In this document: positions 57,360-64,000 of the stretch, piece after piece | How positions within the stretch are numbered: position 1 is the stretch's first letter | How the letters are laid out: each line of letters starts with the position of its first letter | Source of the DNA: Calothrix sp. PCC 7716 | Lineage (GTDB): Bacteria > Cyanobacteriota > Cyanobacteriia > Cyanobacteriales > Nostocaceae | Assembly: GCF_019977735.1 (NCBI RefSeq) | Contig: NZ_AP025018.1 | Coordinates: 9,800,580 to 9,864,579, forward strand | Length of the DNA: 64,000 bases | Direction: 5' to 3' | Program-made: the position numbers and the translations under genes | The notes under the pieces: generated by a model | Seen by the model: only the letters and a program-made list of their open reading frames with translations | Told to the model about the DNA's origin: nothing | Database searches by the model: none

Positions 57360-57608
57360 TTAAGACTTGGCTGCAAATTTATGGCTGTAGTAATGGTTAC
57401 ACATGGCGCCATCTGTAAAATTTTCGATTTCCTTATACAAGATACCTACTTCTTCCATCTCACGAAGGTACTCGTCGCAACTAAAGCCAGCAATTCTTCG
57501 CACCTCGTTTGTGCCAATTCCCGGATTTTGGCAAACAATATCGAGGATTATAAAAGCTTTTTCAATTACGCTCTTTCTGGTTACTTTTTTGGAAGTATAA
57601 TCACTCAT
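57360..57608 (-). CDS. Small winged-helix-like protein
   Basis: 82 residues from ATG 57608. VIEKAFIILDIVCQNPGIGT, NEVRRIAGFSCDEYLREMEE, VGILYKEIENF looks like a winged-helix: helix, recognition helix, wing. Possibly a regulator of the adjacent operon. Overlaps the upstream gene by 8 bases. Confidence 0.5.
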   Translation of the reverse strand: MSDYTSKKVTRKSVIEKAFIILDIVCQNPGIGTNEVRRIAGFSCDEYLREMEEVGILYKEIENFTDGAMCNHYYSHKFAAKS

Positions 57609-57915
57609 TTTGTTCGCTTCCTCGCTTAAGGCGTCGTGCAATTTCCGCAGCCAAATATTCCTCTACTGGCATTTCTGCTGCTGCTGCCTGAAGCTTGATT
57701 TCTGTCATGTGCTTCTCTTCATTTTTCATGGTGTAAGTTTCCAAAGCAGTGGAAGCACAATTTGTAATACTTTTTTTGGTTGCCATGCTAGCGATAACCA
57801 ATCTTAAGTAAAGCTGTGCAGGTAACTCGGTCGTTGACAGCCGTTTGGATTGAATTTCGTTTAATACTCCTGCATTCACAAGAGCTTCGATTAGTTTATC
57901 TATATCAATTTGCAT
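57601..57915 (-). CDS. Small helical protein, possible regulator
   Basis: 104 residues: LIEALVNAGVLNEIQSKRLS, then PVEEYLAAEIARRLKRG at the end, like a short ribbon-helix or coiled coil. No firm family. Divergent from the HTH gene at 58072. Confidence 0.45.
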   Translation of the reverse strand: MQIDIDKLIEALVNAGVLNEIQSKRLSTTELPAQLYLRLVIASMATKKSITNCASTALETYTMKNEEKHMTEIKLQAAAAEMPVEEYLAAEIARRLKRGSEQNE

Positions 57916-57940
57916 TAAAAACTGTATAATACGCTTTGAT

Positions 57941-57993
57941 GCATATTATCATAATATGCACATCTAGGCTCCCAGTGGGACAACACTGGGAGC
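57941..57993. promoter_or_regulatory. Two hairpins in the 57.9-58.07 kb divergent promoter region
   Basis: GCATATTA TCA TAATATGC (57941-57959) is a perfect 8-bp inverted repeat beside a TATTAT -10-like box of the minus gene, so probably an operator. GCTCCCAGTG/CACTGGGAGC (57968-57993) is a perfect 10-bp stem without a T-run. Confidence 0.55.
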
Positions 57994-58071
57994 TTGGCAT
58001 CCAACAGATAGTCCTGAAGGAGACCAACATAATCATGACATTTAAAATCATTTTTGAAGGATGTATTTAGT

Positions 58072-58284
58072 ATGCATCCATCAGAATTACAAGTTAAGTG
58101 GCGCCTGACCAACTCTCAGCTAGCAGCTGCATTGGGCAAAAGCGAGGAAACGATTAAGGCGTATAAGGCAGACAAAAAAGCGCGCTCCTACCGCAACGTA
58201 CCTGAGTCTGTAAGGATACTTTGCAAATTGCTTGATAGTAACTGGCAACAAAACGGGAAAGCAGAAATATATCTTTGTGCCTAG
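58072..58284 (+). CDS. HTH-domain protein
   Basis: 70 residues from ATG 58072. LTNSQLAAALGKSEETIKAY is a helix-turn-helix with a basic KADKKAR extension; NVPESVRILCKLLD follows. Likely a DNA-binding regulator of the divergent operons. Confidence 0.65.
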   Translation: MHPSELQVKWRLTNSQLAAALGKSEETIKAYKADKKARSYRNVPESVRILCKLLDSNWQQNGKAEIYLCA

Positions 58285-58302
58285 GGTACAAATTCGACTA
58301 CA

Positions 58303-58333
58303 AAAGACATTCCGAGTCACGCTTGGGGTCTTT
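58303..58333 (+). terminator. Terminator after the HTH gene
   Basis: AAAAGAC and GTCTTTT with inner CCGAG/CTTGG pairing, 19 bases after the stop. Confidence 0.6.
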
Positions 58334-58342
58334 TAATATTTA

Positions 58343-58391
58343 CATGAGCTAACTTAATTTACTTTTTAAGCAGCTCGCACGTTAGTTCATG
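58343..58391 (+). promoter_or_regulatory. Inverted-repeat operator candidate
   Basis: CATGAGCTAAC and GTTAGTTCATG (one mismatch) face each other across about 27 bp upstream of the gene at 58411. Confidence 0.45.
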
Positions 58392-58410
58392 AAATTCAAA
58401 TAAATAGCTC

Positions 58411-58707
58411 GTGACAAAGGCAGTAATTGACGTGAGCTACGTTAATTTAACAACCAACAACCATGTAAAAATCTGGTGGACACCTGAACTAATACAGCAT
58501 CTAAAAGTATCTCTTGCGACATTTAAGCGCGATAGAGAGATTTTGATTTGCGAAGTCCCCGAATTTGGTTATTCGCGCTATGCCAAGACTTATAACGACT
58601 TCCAGAGACACTGCTTAGAGGTTGTTAGAGACTGGCGCCGTGATGGCTTAGACAAGTTGGAAATTATACAAAAGTTGAGAAAAGAGGGTATTGCAAAGTA
58701 TGAATAA
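58411..58707 (+). CDS. Small basic protein
   Basis: 98 residues from GTG 58411; strands (VSYVNLTTNNHVKIWW), then YNDFQRHCLEVVRDWRRDGL helix. Unknown. Overlaps the next gene by 8 bases. Confidence 0.5.
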   Translation: MTKAVIDVSYVNLTTNNHVKIWWTPELIQHLKVSLATFKRDREILICEVPEFGYSRYAKTYNDFQRHCLEVVRDWRRDGLDKLEIIQKLRKEGIAKYE

Positions 58708-59242
58708 AAAGGAATTACGAGAAAAGTTAGGCGCCAGTAGTGTTGCTGAAATAAGCAATATATTGAAGGAGTCTGGCAAGGATTATCAATCTCAAGAAGT
58801 TAGCGACCAGGACGCAGCTTTTGTTGAGTCCGTCTATGTATTGACAAAGCAAGGAGTTCCAGTTGCGGATGCGATTTCATTAACTCAAGGCTATGGCGGT
58901 TTAGATTTGGTTGATTCAAGCAAAGAGCATTATTTAGCGCTTGCTAACCAACTAAAAGAAAAACTCAAGTTAGACGGAGAAGAATTTTGGACTGCTTATT
59001 ACGAGTTTCTACCTGAAGTTATTAAAAGCGCCGAAGTATTGGAAAGTCCAGCTGTTCAAGGCGCCAGAGAAAAAGCGTCTGCTCAAATCCTAAGAATGTT
59101 TAATTCTCAGGAAAATCCAGACTTGAATCAAAATAAAGAATTTTTTTTCTCAGAGATTCGCAAGCGCATAAAACAGCAAAACATCAAATATCACAAGGAG
59201 AAAGCAGAAAACTTTGTACCTCCTCAAGAGGTCGTGGCATAA
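58700..59242 (+). CDS. Hypothetical helical protein
   Basis: 180 residues from ATG 58700. KKELREKLGASSVAEISNIL and a helical body with QGVPVADAISLTQGYGGLDL. No recognised family. After its stop a 39-codon frame with a hydrophobic stretch (IALSLIASLLGSALVIAG, 59264-59317) lacks a clear start codon. Confidence 0.5.
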   Translation: MNKKELREKLGASSVAEISNILKESGKDYQSQEVSDQDAAFVESVYVLTKQGVPVADAISLTQGYGGLDLVDSSKEHYLALANQLKEKLKLDGEEFWTAYYEFLPEVIKSAEVLESPAVQGAREKASAQILRMFNSQENPDLNQNKEFFFSEIRKRIKQQNIKYHKEKAENFVPPQEVVA

Positions 59243-59448
59243 CCGAACTGTGTATAGCGCTTTCACTAATAGCGAGTTTATTAGGAAGCGCGCTTGTAAT
59301 TGCTGGCGCCAAAAGTCAGCAACAGACAACAAGTCAGGAACTCATAACAAAATAATCAATAATTCCGTTCTCAGTGAAGCGCAAAGTGTCAGTGGGTTGC
59401 GCGTGGGTGGGTGACACGAATCAAATCAATAGCAAGGACAACTTAAAT

Positions 59449-60084
59449 ATGGCTCAATTTTTAGGTAATCAATCAGAGACTCCAGTTTCACCACCCGTTG
59501 CGGAATCAAACGACTCTAGCTCCACCTGGGGTAGTTCCGAGGCGCCTCGGTTTGTCCGAACCGAAAAAGCGGTGCCTGCCGCAGAAAAATCAGAGGGCAG
59601 CGAAGGTTTTCTAGCGGCAGGTAGTCCTGCTATTGGAAGTTCAATTTACAGAGATGTTTCGCTTGGTAACATCGACTCGATAGTGAGCGCTGAGTCTTTA
59701 ATAGCACGCACAGACTTGCAAATGTCAGACACGGATGCAGCAAAGCAACTCTATACTATTAACCGCGTGACCAATGGGCTAAATGTCCAACTGGCTAAAG
59801 GCAAAATGGTTGAAACTGCAATTAAAGTTAAAACCCAAGAAGTCAAAAACTCGACAGCAATGGCGAATTACTCCACTGCTGTTAGCGAGAATAAAGATGC
59901 TTGGGACAAAGCAGAGCATTCTGAATTTAAATTTCAGCGGAATAAGAGCATTAGAGGTCACGAGCGGCGCCATCTAGTAAGCAAGGAAGCTAGATTTAAG
60001 GCAAAAGCTGATACTTCTGATGCTTCTGGTGGATTTCCAAGAGGTAATGAGGAAGTGTTTGATGTCACTGCGGAAACTGCATAA
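59449..60084 (+). CDS. Hypothetical protein with disordered N-terminus
   Basis: 211 residues from ATG 59449. The first 50 residues are Ser/Pro/Glu-rich and likely disordered; about 60-165 is helical (QMSDTDAAKQLYTINRVTNG). A basic C-terminal segment (RGHERRHLVSKEARFKAKAD) could contact nucleic acid. No family recognised; overlaps the next gene by 23 bases. Confidence 0.5.
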   Translation: MAQFLGNQSETPVSPPVAESNDSSSTWGSSEAPRFVRTEKAVPAAEKSEGSEGFLAAGSPAIGSSIYRDVSLGNIDSIVSAESLIARTDLQMSDTDAAKQLYTINRVTNGLNVQLAKGKMVETAIKVKTQEVKNSTAMANYSTAVSENKDAWDKAEHSEFKFQRNKSIRGHERRHLVSKEARFKAKADTSDASGGFPRGNEEVFDVTAETA

Positions 60085-60250
60085 AAGCTTGGTTATCGGC
60101 GCCAAGCTATTCGCCTTAAGTACCTTCACTCTGTACTTGATAATTGCTGGAGTAGCGGCTCTGTACAGCATCAATCCTGTAATCGGCGCCGTTATTGCCA
60201 CTATCGCAATCTTACTGACTTTAGCAACAATAACCTCAATTCAGCATTAG
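60062..60250 (+). CDS. Small two-helix membrane protein
   Basis: 62 residues from ATG 60062. Two hydrophobic helices, LFALSTFTLYLIIAGVAALY and IGAVIATIAILLTLATI, with a basic N-terminus. Holin- or anchor-like; precedes the membrane coiled-coil gene by 23 bases. Confidence 0.55.
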   Translation: MSLRKLHKSLVIGAKLFALSTFTLYLIIAGVAALYSINPVIGAVIATIAILLTLATITSIQH

Positions 60251-60273
60251 TTTATAAATCGGCGTGTCCTCCC

Positions 60274-62346
60274 ATGCGCCGATTACTAGTATTTATGAAA
60301 TCGCTTATATTATCGATTATTGGTGTATGTTTGCTAGCGGCGCCTTCAATAAATTGGAGGCATAAAATTTTTATATCTATATTTTTTGGGTCAGTAACCG
60401 CTTACTCAATATCTAGAGATTGGAGATTTGCTGTAAAGGAGCAAGGCGAATTAGAGCAATTAACCAAAGAAGCAAACAACAAAATTAATGCTGCCAATGA
60501 GCAAGAAGTGCAATTAAAGCAAAGAATAGAAAGTGAAACCAGCAGGATTAATGAGCTAGAAAGTCAAGTTAAGATTAAATTGGCTGTTGACGAAACCAAC
60601 AGCGCGCGCGATATAGAAAGCAAATTACAGGCAGCAGAGAAAGAAGCGCAGCGCATTTTATCAGATGCTAATAGCAAGGCATTAGAGAAGCAGCAAGAAC
60701 TGGAGATAAAAGAATCAGAGCTAGAAACCAAAAAGCAATTACTTGAGAGAGAGTTAGTAGAACTTAAAGCTAGTGAAACCAATAGAATTAATGAACTAGA
60801 AAATCAGTCTAGAGTTAAACTAGCCGTTGATGAGACCAATGCGAAGCGTGATATAGAAAATAGGCTAAAAGCAGCGGAAGCGGAAGCAGAGCGCATTTTG
60901 TCAGATGCTAATAGCAAGGTGCGCTCGGAAAAGCAAAAACTGCAAGCAAAAGAATCAGAGTTAGCTGAATCAGGAAATGCCATTATCTCTAAAGCTGAGA
61001 AACAAGCCGAAGATATTATTAGCAAAGCGCGCGCTAAGGCGGATAAATTAGAAGTTGATAAGCGCGAAGAGTTTCTGTCAAAAGAATCAGAGCTACAAAT
61101 AAAAATAGCTAATTTTGAAGCTGATTTATTAAAGTTAAATCAGGAAAAATCTTCATTGAAAGAACAATTAAGAAATACTCAAATTGAGTATGACCGCATA
61201 ACAGCAGAAGCGCGCATTGAAGCAGGTAAGCTACGCGAATCAATTATTTCTGAAATTAACAACGAGCGCGAACGATTCAATAAGCAGCAAGCTTTAGACA
61301 AAGCTAACTATCAGAAAGAGAAGCATGACTTTGAACTGTGGCGAATACAGACAGGCGCCGAACTAGAGAAAGACCGCGCGCTTTTTGATGCACATGCCAA
61401 ACGCGAGCAAGCATTAATCGACCAATCGAAAGCAGCGTGGTTAAAAGAGAAAGAGGAGTTGCGCGTATTGTGGCAACAAGAATGCCAAGAAGAAATGAAT
61501 GCCGCTGTTGATGAAGAAGTTGAAAATAAACTAGAGGCACAGCTTAGAGCCAAAATGCAACCGCACATTCAAGAAATGTCGCGGTTAAAAAACGTAATCG
61601 ACGAACTTAAACAAAGACTTGCTGCCAAAGAAAGAGACCTTGAAGAATTACGCTCACCTCAATTTTTCAAAGATACTACCCCTGAATCTGCTCATGCCAA
61701 TAGGCTGATTGAATTTTACTGGCGCCGAAACCTGGGATTAAATGGTGTGGCTCGTTACTGGAAAGAAAAATATTTTGTCGTCGTAGTCGAACCATTTGAA
61801 GGAGTCACGCGCAAAAAAATTAAAAATTTATTTGACGCTGCAGCATGGGAATTCAAACTCGCAGAGCCTCCCAGTATAAACGTATCCAGCGAAGGTTACG
61901 AAATTTCAATGCTGCCTTTACCTCAGCCATTTATGGGAGCAAAGCCACCAATTTATGAAGAAGACGTAGTGCGCGCGCTTAACACCGACTACGCAATACA
62001 TCAACCTGAACACCTTAACTATGATTACAGCGAAGTCAATAATCAAATATCGCTTGAACAGAAAAAAGAGCAGATGTTAAGCTTCATTCCTCCTGACAGA
62101 TTGCCGTCAGGTAAAGGTCAAATTTTACCAATTGAGTACACGATTGTAGAGTGGTACTGCAAATGGCATAAAGCGGCAACAGGACAGCCAAACATAACGC
62201 GCATAAACGACTTAATTAATATGGCTTATGGTGTGAAAGTTGGTAGAAGCAGTGAAGCACAAGACCCTGCTAGCGGCTATACTTTGCGGCAGCGCATTCA
62301 CAAGATATTAGAAGATTTGGGGATAAAGCAAAATGAATGTAAATGA
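60274..62346 (+). CDS. Membrane-anchored long coiled-coil protein
   Basis: 690 residues; ATG 60295 is an alternative start. Two N-terminal membrane helices (about 8-45), then a coiled coil to about residue 450 with an internal duplication: the block SETSRINELESQVK...DANSK recurs as SETNRINELENQSR...DANSK, about 80 residues apart. The C-terminal domain (about 465-690) is globular, with RLIEFYWRRNLGLNGVARYW and a helical end. No known family. It overlaps the nuclease gene by 14 bases, so the two probably act as one system. Confidence 0.65.
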   Translation: MRRLLVFMKSLILSIIGVCLLAAPSINWRHKIFISIFFGSVTAYSISRDWRFAVKEQGELEQLTKEANNKINAANEQEVQLKQRIESETSRINELESQVKIKLAVDETNSARDIESKLQAAEKEAQRILSDANSKALEKQQELEIKESELETKKQLLERELVELKASETNRINELENQSRVKLAVDETNAKRDIENRLKAAEAEAERILSDANSKVRSEKQKLQAKESELAESGNAIISKAEKQAEDIISKARAKADKLEVDKREEFLSKESELQIKIANFEADLLKLNQEKSSLKEQLRNTQIEYDRITAEARIEAGKLRESIISEINNERERFNKQQALDKANYQKEKHDFELWRIQTGAELEKDRALFDAHAKREQALIDQSKAAWLKEKEELRVLWQQECQEEMNAAVDEEVENKLEAQLRAKMQPHIQEMSRLKNVIDELKQRLAAKERDLEELRSPQFFKDTTPESAHANRLIEFYWRRNLGLNGVARYWKEKYFVVVVEPFEGVTRKKIKNLFDAAAWEFKLAEPPSINVSSEGYEISMLPLPQPFMGAKPPIYEEDVVRALNTDYAIHQPEHLNYDYSEVNNQISLEQKKEQMLSFIPPDRLPSGKGQILPIEYTIVEWYCKWHKAATGQPNITRINDLINMAYGVKVGRSSEAQDPASGYTLRQRIHKILEDLGIKQNECK

Positions 62347-63232
62347 TTTTGTCGCGAAAGCCAAGTTCCCCCCAAATTGGCAAGAAAAGCACTTGCAAGA
62401 TTATATTGACAGGCGCCTTAAACAACTTGGCTACAAAACTGAAACAGAAGTTTGGTGTGGCGAAAATTGTGGACGTGCGGACATTGTAGCCGACCTCCCC
62501 GACAAGCCAGATTATCCTGGCGACTTGATTGAGGTTAAACGCTGGCTAACCAGAGAGGACATTTTTCAAGCGCGCGGGCAAGCTGAGTCATACCAAAAAT
62601 TGATTAAAAGTAATGTTGAAGGCAAGCTCAGGAATATAACAGTAATAGGCATGGCGCCGACAGACCCGGAGGAATACAGAAAGGCATCGGTAGCCAAAAA
62701 GCTGTGCATACAAAGCGGGATTGATGTAATTTTTGTCAACGAAGAAGAAATTTTTTATCCTTCGTATGCGCGTGTTTCTGTTGGTGTTGAATCTTGGAAG
62801 CCTGATATAATCGCATCAGAACAAGAGCAGGCTACCTCTAATCAAACCGAGAGTTACAAACTTAAAGAGGAAGAGTGTATCCTCAATTTAAATTATCCAT
62901 TTGGCAAGGTGTACATCAAATACAAGCGTGCTAACCATTGCATTAACGATGTTGCGCGCGGTGTTAGTCATTTTGCAAAGCAAGTTTTAGCCATTGCAAA
63001 ACTAATAGTTAAAGTTATCAAATTTATTATTAAAATAATCAATTCAATGTATTTATTATTTAAGCGCTTAACTCGTAAGAAATATAAAGGCTATAAGAAA
63101 AATCAAGTATCTAAATATCTAAAGTTTATATGGGTAGGATTTGGGATATTTTATTTATTTATGGCGAGCATAGAATTTGGCTCAAAATTTAATCTTTCAA
63201 ATCAAACTCAAATAATCAGGAAAAGCAAGTGA
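62333..63232 (+). CDS. PD-(D/E)XK nuclease-like protein with C-terminal membrane helix
   Basis: 299 residues. GRADIVADLPD (D50), GDLIEVKRWL (E67, K69) and FQARGQAESYQKL give the PD-(D/E)XK core with its following helix, of the type found in Mrr-like and defence nucleases. A hydrophobic helix follows (about 215-240) and a second near 265-280 (FIWVGFGIFYLFMASIEF). A membrane-tethered nuclease is expected. It overlaps both neighbours. Confidence 0.8.
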   Translation: MNVNDFVAKAKFPPNWQEKHLQDYIDRRLKQLGYKTETEVWCGENCGRADIVADLPDKPDYPGDLIEVKRWLTREDIFQARGQAESYQKLIKSNVEGKLRNITVIGMAPTDPEEYRKASVAKKLCIQSGIDVIFVNEEEIFYPSYARVSVGVESWKPDIIASEQEQATSNQTESYKLKEEECILNLNYPFGKVYIKYKRANHCINDVARGVSHFAKQVLAIAKLIVKVIKFIIKIINSMYLLFKRLTRKKYKGYKKNQVSKYLKFIWVGFGIFYLFMASIEFGSKFNLSNQTQIIRKSK

Positions 63233-63537
63233 TAAATAAGATGCTCTGTTTTGGCGCCACACTTCTAACAATTGGCGCCATTTCTACTCTAGCTCAACCA
63301 AAATTACGAGATATTAATATAACCTTGCTGTCGGTTGGCGGCGCCTGCACGCTCACAGCAATATTCATAAAGTCACTTGATTTGGCTGCTGAATCATTTG
63401 CCGAAATAACTCCTGTGCAGCAAGATAAGCAGGAAATTATTGAAGCTCAAATAACGCGCGTGACAGTCCGCGATAAGACACGCACTACATATATTGAAAG
63501 AAAAATTGTTAGATTAACGCGCGCTGTTCGGAGGTGA
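63229..63537 (+). CDS. Small two-helix membrane protein of the nuclease module
   Basis: 102 residues from GTG 63229 (GTGA overlap). Hydrophobic MLCFGATLLTIGAISTLA and ITLLSVGGACTLTAIFI, then a basic C-terminus (RDKTRTTYIERKIVRLTRAV) that would face the cytoplasm. Third gene of the module. Confidence 0.6.
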   Translation: MINKMLCFGATLLTIGAISTLAQPKLRDINITLLSVGGACTLTAIFIKSLDLAAESFAEITPVQQDKQEIIEAQITRVTVRDKTRTTYIERKIVRLTRAVRR

Positions 63538-63593
63538 GCAGGCGCCTGCCTAATCAATCCACCATATAAATCCGAAGGTGTTTAGCTTGTAAC

Positions 63594-63639
63594 GTGTTAA
63601 AACGCCAGCATTTATTTACAAATACTGACGTTTTAACAC
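63594..63639. terminator. Strong hairpin between convergent genes
   Basis: GTGTTAAAACG and CGTTTTAACAC flank an inner, partly paired CAGCATTT/AAATACTG. It ends the nuclease module and the minus-strand ASCH gene. Confidence 0.75.
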
Positions 63640-63651
63640 TCAAGTAAGTAT

Positions 63652-64000
63652 CTATGAAGACATGCTTCTTCCAAAAATGAAACCTTCCAAGAATGAAGCA
63701 GTGGCGCCATCAACACTCCTTAGTCCTTGGGCGCCTTTGTAAACAACTGGCACGTCAAGCACTTGAACATTTTTCAATTCCCAAGCATAACGCCCGGACT
63801 GCCAACCTCCAACCGCTTTTTCAAGTACGGAGATTGGTCTAATGTCTATTGTTGGGTCAAGGCGCCCTGGATGATGCTGCTCGGTCATCGCCAAGCAATC
63901 AGTTATTTCACAAACACAAACAATCTTTCCATACTCGTAGTTGAGTGATTTTAAGTACGAGTATTCGAGATGTCCTACGCTGTCATAGGCAACGCGCGCT
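63652..64000 (-). CDS. ASCH-domain-like protein (partial, runs off the right edge)
   Basis: I extended the minus frame to the edge without a stop; it reads VCEITDCLAMTEQHHPGRLD, then ISVLEKAVGGWQSGRYAWEL, NVQVLDVPVVYKGAQGLRSV. The 'C......E...G.....GRYAWEL.NV......P..YKGAQGL' pattern is that of ASCH-type RNA-binding domains common in phages and islands. The start lies outside the window, so the TTG/ATG near 63894 is not the true start. Confidence 0.7.
   Translation of the reverse strand, partial: ARVAYDSVGHLEYSYLKSLNYEYGKIVCVCEITDCLAMTEQHHPGRLDPTIDIRPISVLEKAVGGWQSGRYAWELKNVQVLDVPVVYKGAQGLRSVDGATASFLEGFIFGRSMSS

Noticed and set aside
59214-59414. 66-codon ORF after the 58700 gene
   Set aside because: Arg/Cys/Trp-rich and unordered; another frame here encodes a hydrophobic stretch but lacks a start codon, so neither is called.
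63652-63894. Complete 80-aa gene ending at 63652
   Set aside because: The frame continues without a stop to the window edge with conserved ASCH-like residues upstream of 63894, so the gene is partial.
1-64000. tRNA or rRNA genes
   Set aside because: I looked for cloverleaf arms (GGTTCGAATCC-type T-arms) and rRNA signatures and found none I could support.

Overview
The window looks like most of a temperate siphovirus (prophage or free phage) of a filamentous cyanobacterium. Phage hallmarks are a DUF4055-type portal, a Mu gpF-like head protein, a terminase, a tail tube protein, a lambda G/GT-style frameshifted tail chaperone, a giant tape measure, a GH24 lysozyme, a tyrosine integrase, BRO and Rha antirepressors and several XRE repressors. 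The cyanobacterial origin is inferred from a DUF6888/DUF6887 gene pair, a DUF6464-like protein, cyanobacterial-type CRISPR-repeat sequences and IS200/IS605 genes. The palindrome GGCGCC recurs about every 300-400 bp and runs of GCGCGC are also common, while I did not find the usual cyanobacterial HIP1 octamer GCGATCGC. No host chromosomal genes, tRNAs or rRNAs are visible. Both window edges cut through genes.

Layout. 1-7.2 kb (+): distal tail or fibre proteins, a glycosyltransferase and small proteins. 7.25-7.41 kb: a convergent intergenic region with two CRISPR-repeat-like units and a terminator. 7.4-10.2 kb (-): two small proteins, then regulatory cassette A (Cys-rich protein, 83-aa protein, BRO antirepressor, small protein) with its divergent XRE regulator. 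10.7-20.2 kb (-): a small protein, the tape measure gene and DUF6887/DUF6888. 20.4-25.7 kb: an EF-hand-like membrane protein, a GIY-YIG/HTH and an HNH/HTH fusion beside a stand-alone HTH repressor, and plus-strand cassette B. 26.1-38.9 kb (-): morphogenesis genes from tail chaperone and tail tube back to portal, with plus-strand morons between 28.3 and 30.3 kb and an autoregulated-looking small-gene operon at 37.8-38.9 kb. 39-42.7 kb: DNA methyltransferase, integrase, DUF6464. 42.9-48.2 kb (+): small terminase candidate, split large terminase, sigma factor, ParB-like protein, holin-like protein. 48.3-55.1 kb: an island with cassette C, its regulator and an IS200/IS605 element abutting a second, truncated tnpB. 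55.2-56.3 kb (+): cell-wall enzyme candidate and lysozyme. 56.3-63.5 kb: small regulators, then a membrane coiled-coil protein with a PD-(D/E)XK nuclease. 63.65 kb to the edge (-): ASCH-like gene.

How it may work together. Three copies of one regulatory cassette each have a -35/-10 promoter with a palindromic or repeated operator in its spacer and a nearby HTH gene. This suggests layered or cross-talking control of lysogeny. A roughly 18-bp hairpin (CCTTC, 6-nt loop, GAAGG) recurs mainly between operons, almost always in one orientation relative to transcription.

The most unusual candidates are: (1) a predicted small transcript made almost entirely of two CRISPR-repeat mimics; (2) a terminase P-loop interrupted by an in-frame 42-nt insert with stop codons; (3) nuclease-repressor fusions; (4) the cassette family itself; and (5) the membrane nuclease module.
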